6,879 nucleotides of DNA from contig DASSSA010000025.1 in NCBI GenBank assembly GCA_035701505.1, positions 1 to 6,879 of the forward strand. Reading direction: 5' to 3'. The stretch's first letter is position 1, and each line of letters starts with the position of its first letter. The DNA comes from AC-69 sp035701505. Lineage in GTDB: Bacteria > Actinomycetota > UBA4738 > HRBIN12. Made by a program: the position numbers and the translations under genes. The notes beneath the pieces were generated by a model. That model was not told the DNA's origin, searched no databases, and was given only the letters and a program-made list of their open reading frames with translations. Shown here piece after piece: positions 5,462-6,879 of this stretch.

Positions 5462-6879
5462 ATGAACAGCGGGTGGGAGGACTGGGCCATCTCGATCGCC
5501 ACGTTCCTACCCCTGGTGGGGGCGCTCGTCATCGCGTTCACGCCGAGGGAGCGGGACCGGCTGGTCCGCTCCCTCGGCGTGCTCTTCACGGCGGCCGCGC
5601 TGATCGTCGGCGTGGTCATCGCCGTCGGGTTCGACTACGGCGCCGGGCACAGCCTCCAGTTCGAGGTCAGCACGCGCTGGATCCCGGTCATCGGGGCCCG
5701 GTACCACGTGGGGATCGACGGCATCAGCCTGCCCCTGTATGTGTTGACCCTCGCCCTGTCGTTCCTGTGCGCGATCTACAGCTACCGGTTCGTCCCCAGC
5801 CCCGGCCGGACGAAGTCCTTCCTCGCGCTGCAACTCTTGCTGGAGACGGGCATGGCGGGTACGTTCATCGCGTTCGACCTCATCCTGTTCTTCGTCTTCT
5901 GGGAGCTCGTCCTGGTCCCCATGTACTTCCTCATCGGGATCTGGGGGAGCGCGAACCGCGAGTACGCAGCCATCAAGTTCTTCCTTTACACGTTGTTCGG
6001 GAGCGTGTTCATGCTGCTGGCGTTCCTGGGCATGTACTTCCGGTCGAACGTGAACGGTGCGCACACGTTCGACATCGTCCAGCTCCAGCAGTTCGCCGCC
6101 TCGGGCGGGTTCAGCAAGACCTTCCAGCTGGTTGCGTTCGTCGGGGTCTTCCTCGGATTCGCCATCAAGGTGCCGATGTGGCCGTTCCACACCTGGCTCC
6201 CGGACGCGCATACCGAGGCCCCGACGGTCGGCTCGGTCCTCCTGGCCGGGATCCTGCTGAAGATGGGCACGTACGGATTCATCCGGATCGCGCTCCCCGT
6301 CCTTCCCGACGCCGCGCGAGAGTGGGCACCTTGGATCGGCGGGCTGGCGGCCATCGCCATCGTCTACGCCGCGCTGGCCTGCCTGGCCCAGCGTGACCTG
6401 AAACGGCTCATCGCGTTCTCCTCGGTCGGCCACATGGGCTTCGTCATGCTGGCCATCGCCACACTCACGCCGATCGGCATCAATGCGGCCATCTTCGGGA
6501 TGGTGGCCCACGGCGTTATCACCGGGATGCTGTTCTTCTGCGTGGGCTCCATCTACGACCGGTACCACACCCGTCAGATCGCCGAGCTGGGCGGGGGTCT
6601 CATGCAGAAGCTCCCGTACCTGGGCGGCGTGTTCGCCTTCGTGGCTATCGCCTCCCTCGGGCTGCCCGGGTTGGCCGGGTTCTGGGGGGAGGTCATGGCC
6701 TTGCTCTCGTCCTACCAGCCAGCGCAGGCCCTGAACACGGCCCTGTTCCGGGCCTTCATGGTGGCCGGGGGGGTCGGCACGATCCTGACGGCGGGGTACT
6801 TCCTGTGGATGCTGCAGCGGGTCAACATGGGCACCCTGCCGGAACGATGGCGGGAATCGGCCCTGCCCGATGTCGTGAC
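5462..6879 (+). CDS. nuoM: NADH-quinone oxidoreductase subunit M (5' part, runs off window)
   Basis: NuoM is the middle antiporter-like proton-pumping subunit of the membrane arm. The frame is open from ATG 5462 to the window end, giving 472 residues with no stop; complete family members are about 500 residues or slightly longer, so only the C-terminus is missing. It begins MNSGWEDWAISIATFLPLVG. Key residues are at family positions: E148 in FWELVLVPMYFLIG, K236 in FAIKVPMWPFHTWLPDAHTE, K267 in LLKMGTYGF, H350 in AHGVITGMLFF and E410 in LPGLAGFWGE. The quinone-like signature YHVGIDGISLPL is at 81-92. This is the only gene here with an ATG start. nuoN is expected next, beyond the window. Confidence 0.95.
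   Translation, partial: MNSGWEDWAISIATFLPLVGALVIAFTPRERDRLVRSLGVLFTAAALIVGVVIAVGFDYGAGHSLQFEVSTRWIPVIGARYHVGIDGISLPLYVLTLALSFLCAIYSYRFVPSPGRTKSFLALQLLLETGMAGTFIAFDLILFFVFWELVLVPMYFLIGIWGSANREYAAIKFFLYTLFGSVFMLLAFLGMYFRSNVNGAHTFDIVQLQQFAASGGFSKTFQLVAFVGVFLGFAIKVPMWPFHTWLPDAHTEAPTVGSVLLAGILLKMGTYGFIRIALPVLPDAAREWAPWIGGLAAIAIVYAALACLAQRDLKRLIAFSSVGHMGFVMLAIATLTPIGINAAIFGMVAHGVITGMLFFCVGSIYDRYHTRQIAELGGGLMQKLPYLGGVFAFVAIASLGLPGLAGFWGEVMALLSSYQPAQALNTALFRAFMVAGGVGTILTAGYFLWMLQRVNMGTLPERWRESALPDVV

Noticed and set aside
5473..6396. A 307-codon + strand frame overlapping nuoM in another frame.
   Set aside because: It is Arg/Pro/Gly-rich shadow translation, while the frame from 5462 carries all NuoM motifs.
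5507..6568. A 353-codon minus-strand frame opposite nuoM.
   Set aside because: It has the same low-complexity charged composition and no start signal, while the + strand frame is a clear NuoM.

Overview
The window is a fragment of an operon for the membrane part of respiratory complex I (NADH-quinone oxidoreductase type, nuo). The DNA is strongly GC-rich (about two thirds G+C by eye, with G/C-ending codons). Seven of the eight visible start codons are GTG or TTG. Genes are packed end to end on the + strand, and the proteins have an actinobacterial flavour. From memory, NuoB, NuoH and NuoI look most like the second, partial nuo cluster found in actinobacteria such as Streptomyces, rather than the classical 14-gene set. 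I infer a high-GC actinobacterium or a close relative, but cannot name a genus.

Layout, all + strand: 3' end of nuoA (3-131), nuoB (122-634), nuoC (600-1127), nuoH (1124-2134), nuoI (2151-2672), nuoJ (2669-3169), nuoK (3166-3468), nuoL (3462-5438) and the 5' part of nuoM (5462 to the window end). Six of the eight junctions overlap and the other two gaps are 16 and 23 bases. There is no room for an internal promoter or terminator, so this is one translationally coupled transcript that enters and leaves the window. No gene-free stretch exceeds 23 bases. I found no mobile element, tRNA, CRISPR array or frameshift.

Together the genes encode part of the peripheral arm (NuoB with cluster N2, NuoC, NuoI with clusters N6a/N6b) and the proton-pumping membrane arm (A, H, J, K, L, M). 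The key charged residues for proton transfer in NuoK, NuoL and NuoM are all present, so the pump looks functional.

The most notable point is what is absent. The gene order is A-B-C-H-I-J-K-L-M. nuoD, the 49-kDa subunit that forms the quinone site with NuoB, is missing from its usual place between nuoC and nuoH, as are nuoE, nuoF and nuoG, the NADH module. The nuoC/nuoH junction is a tight 4-base overlap with no remnant, so nuoD must lie elsewhere or be supplied by another nuo set. Lack of EFG suggests a complex whose electron donor is not NADH through the usual module, or one that borrows these subunits. Other features worth a second look are an altered quinone/E-channel loop in NuoH, an extra cysteine near cluster N2 in NuoB, a poly-glutamate tail of NuoC whose codons double as the nuoH ribosome binding site, and a duplicated motif near the C-terminus of NuoL. 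Otherwise this is an ordinary respiratory operon, and I see no wholly new system in it.
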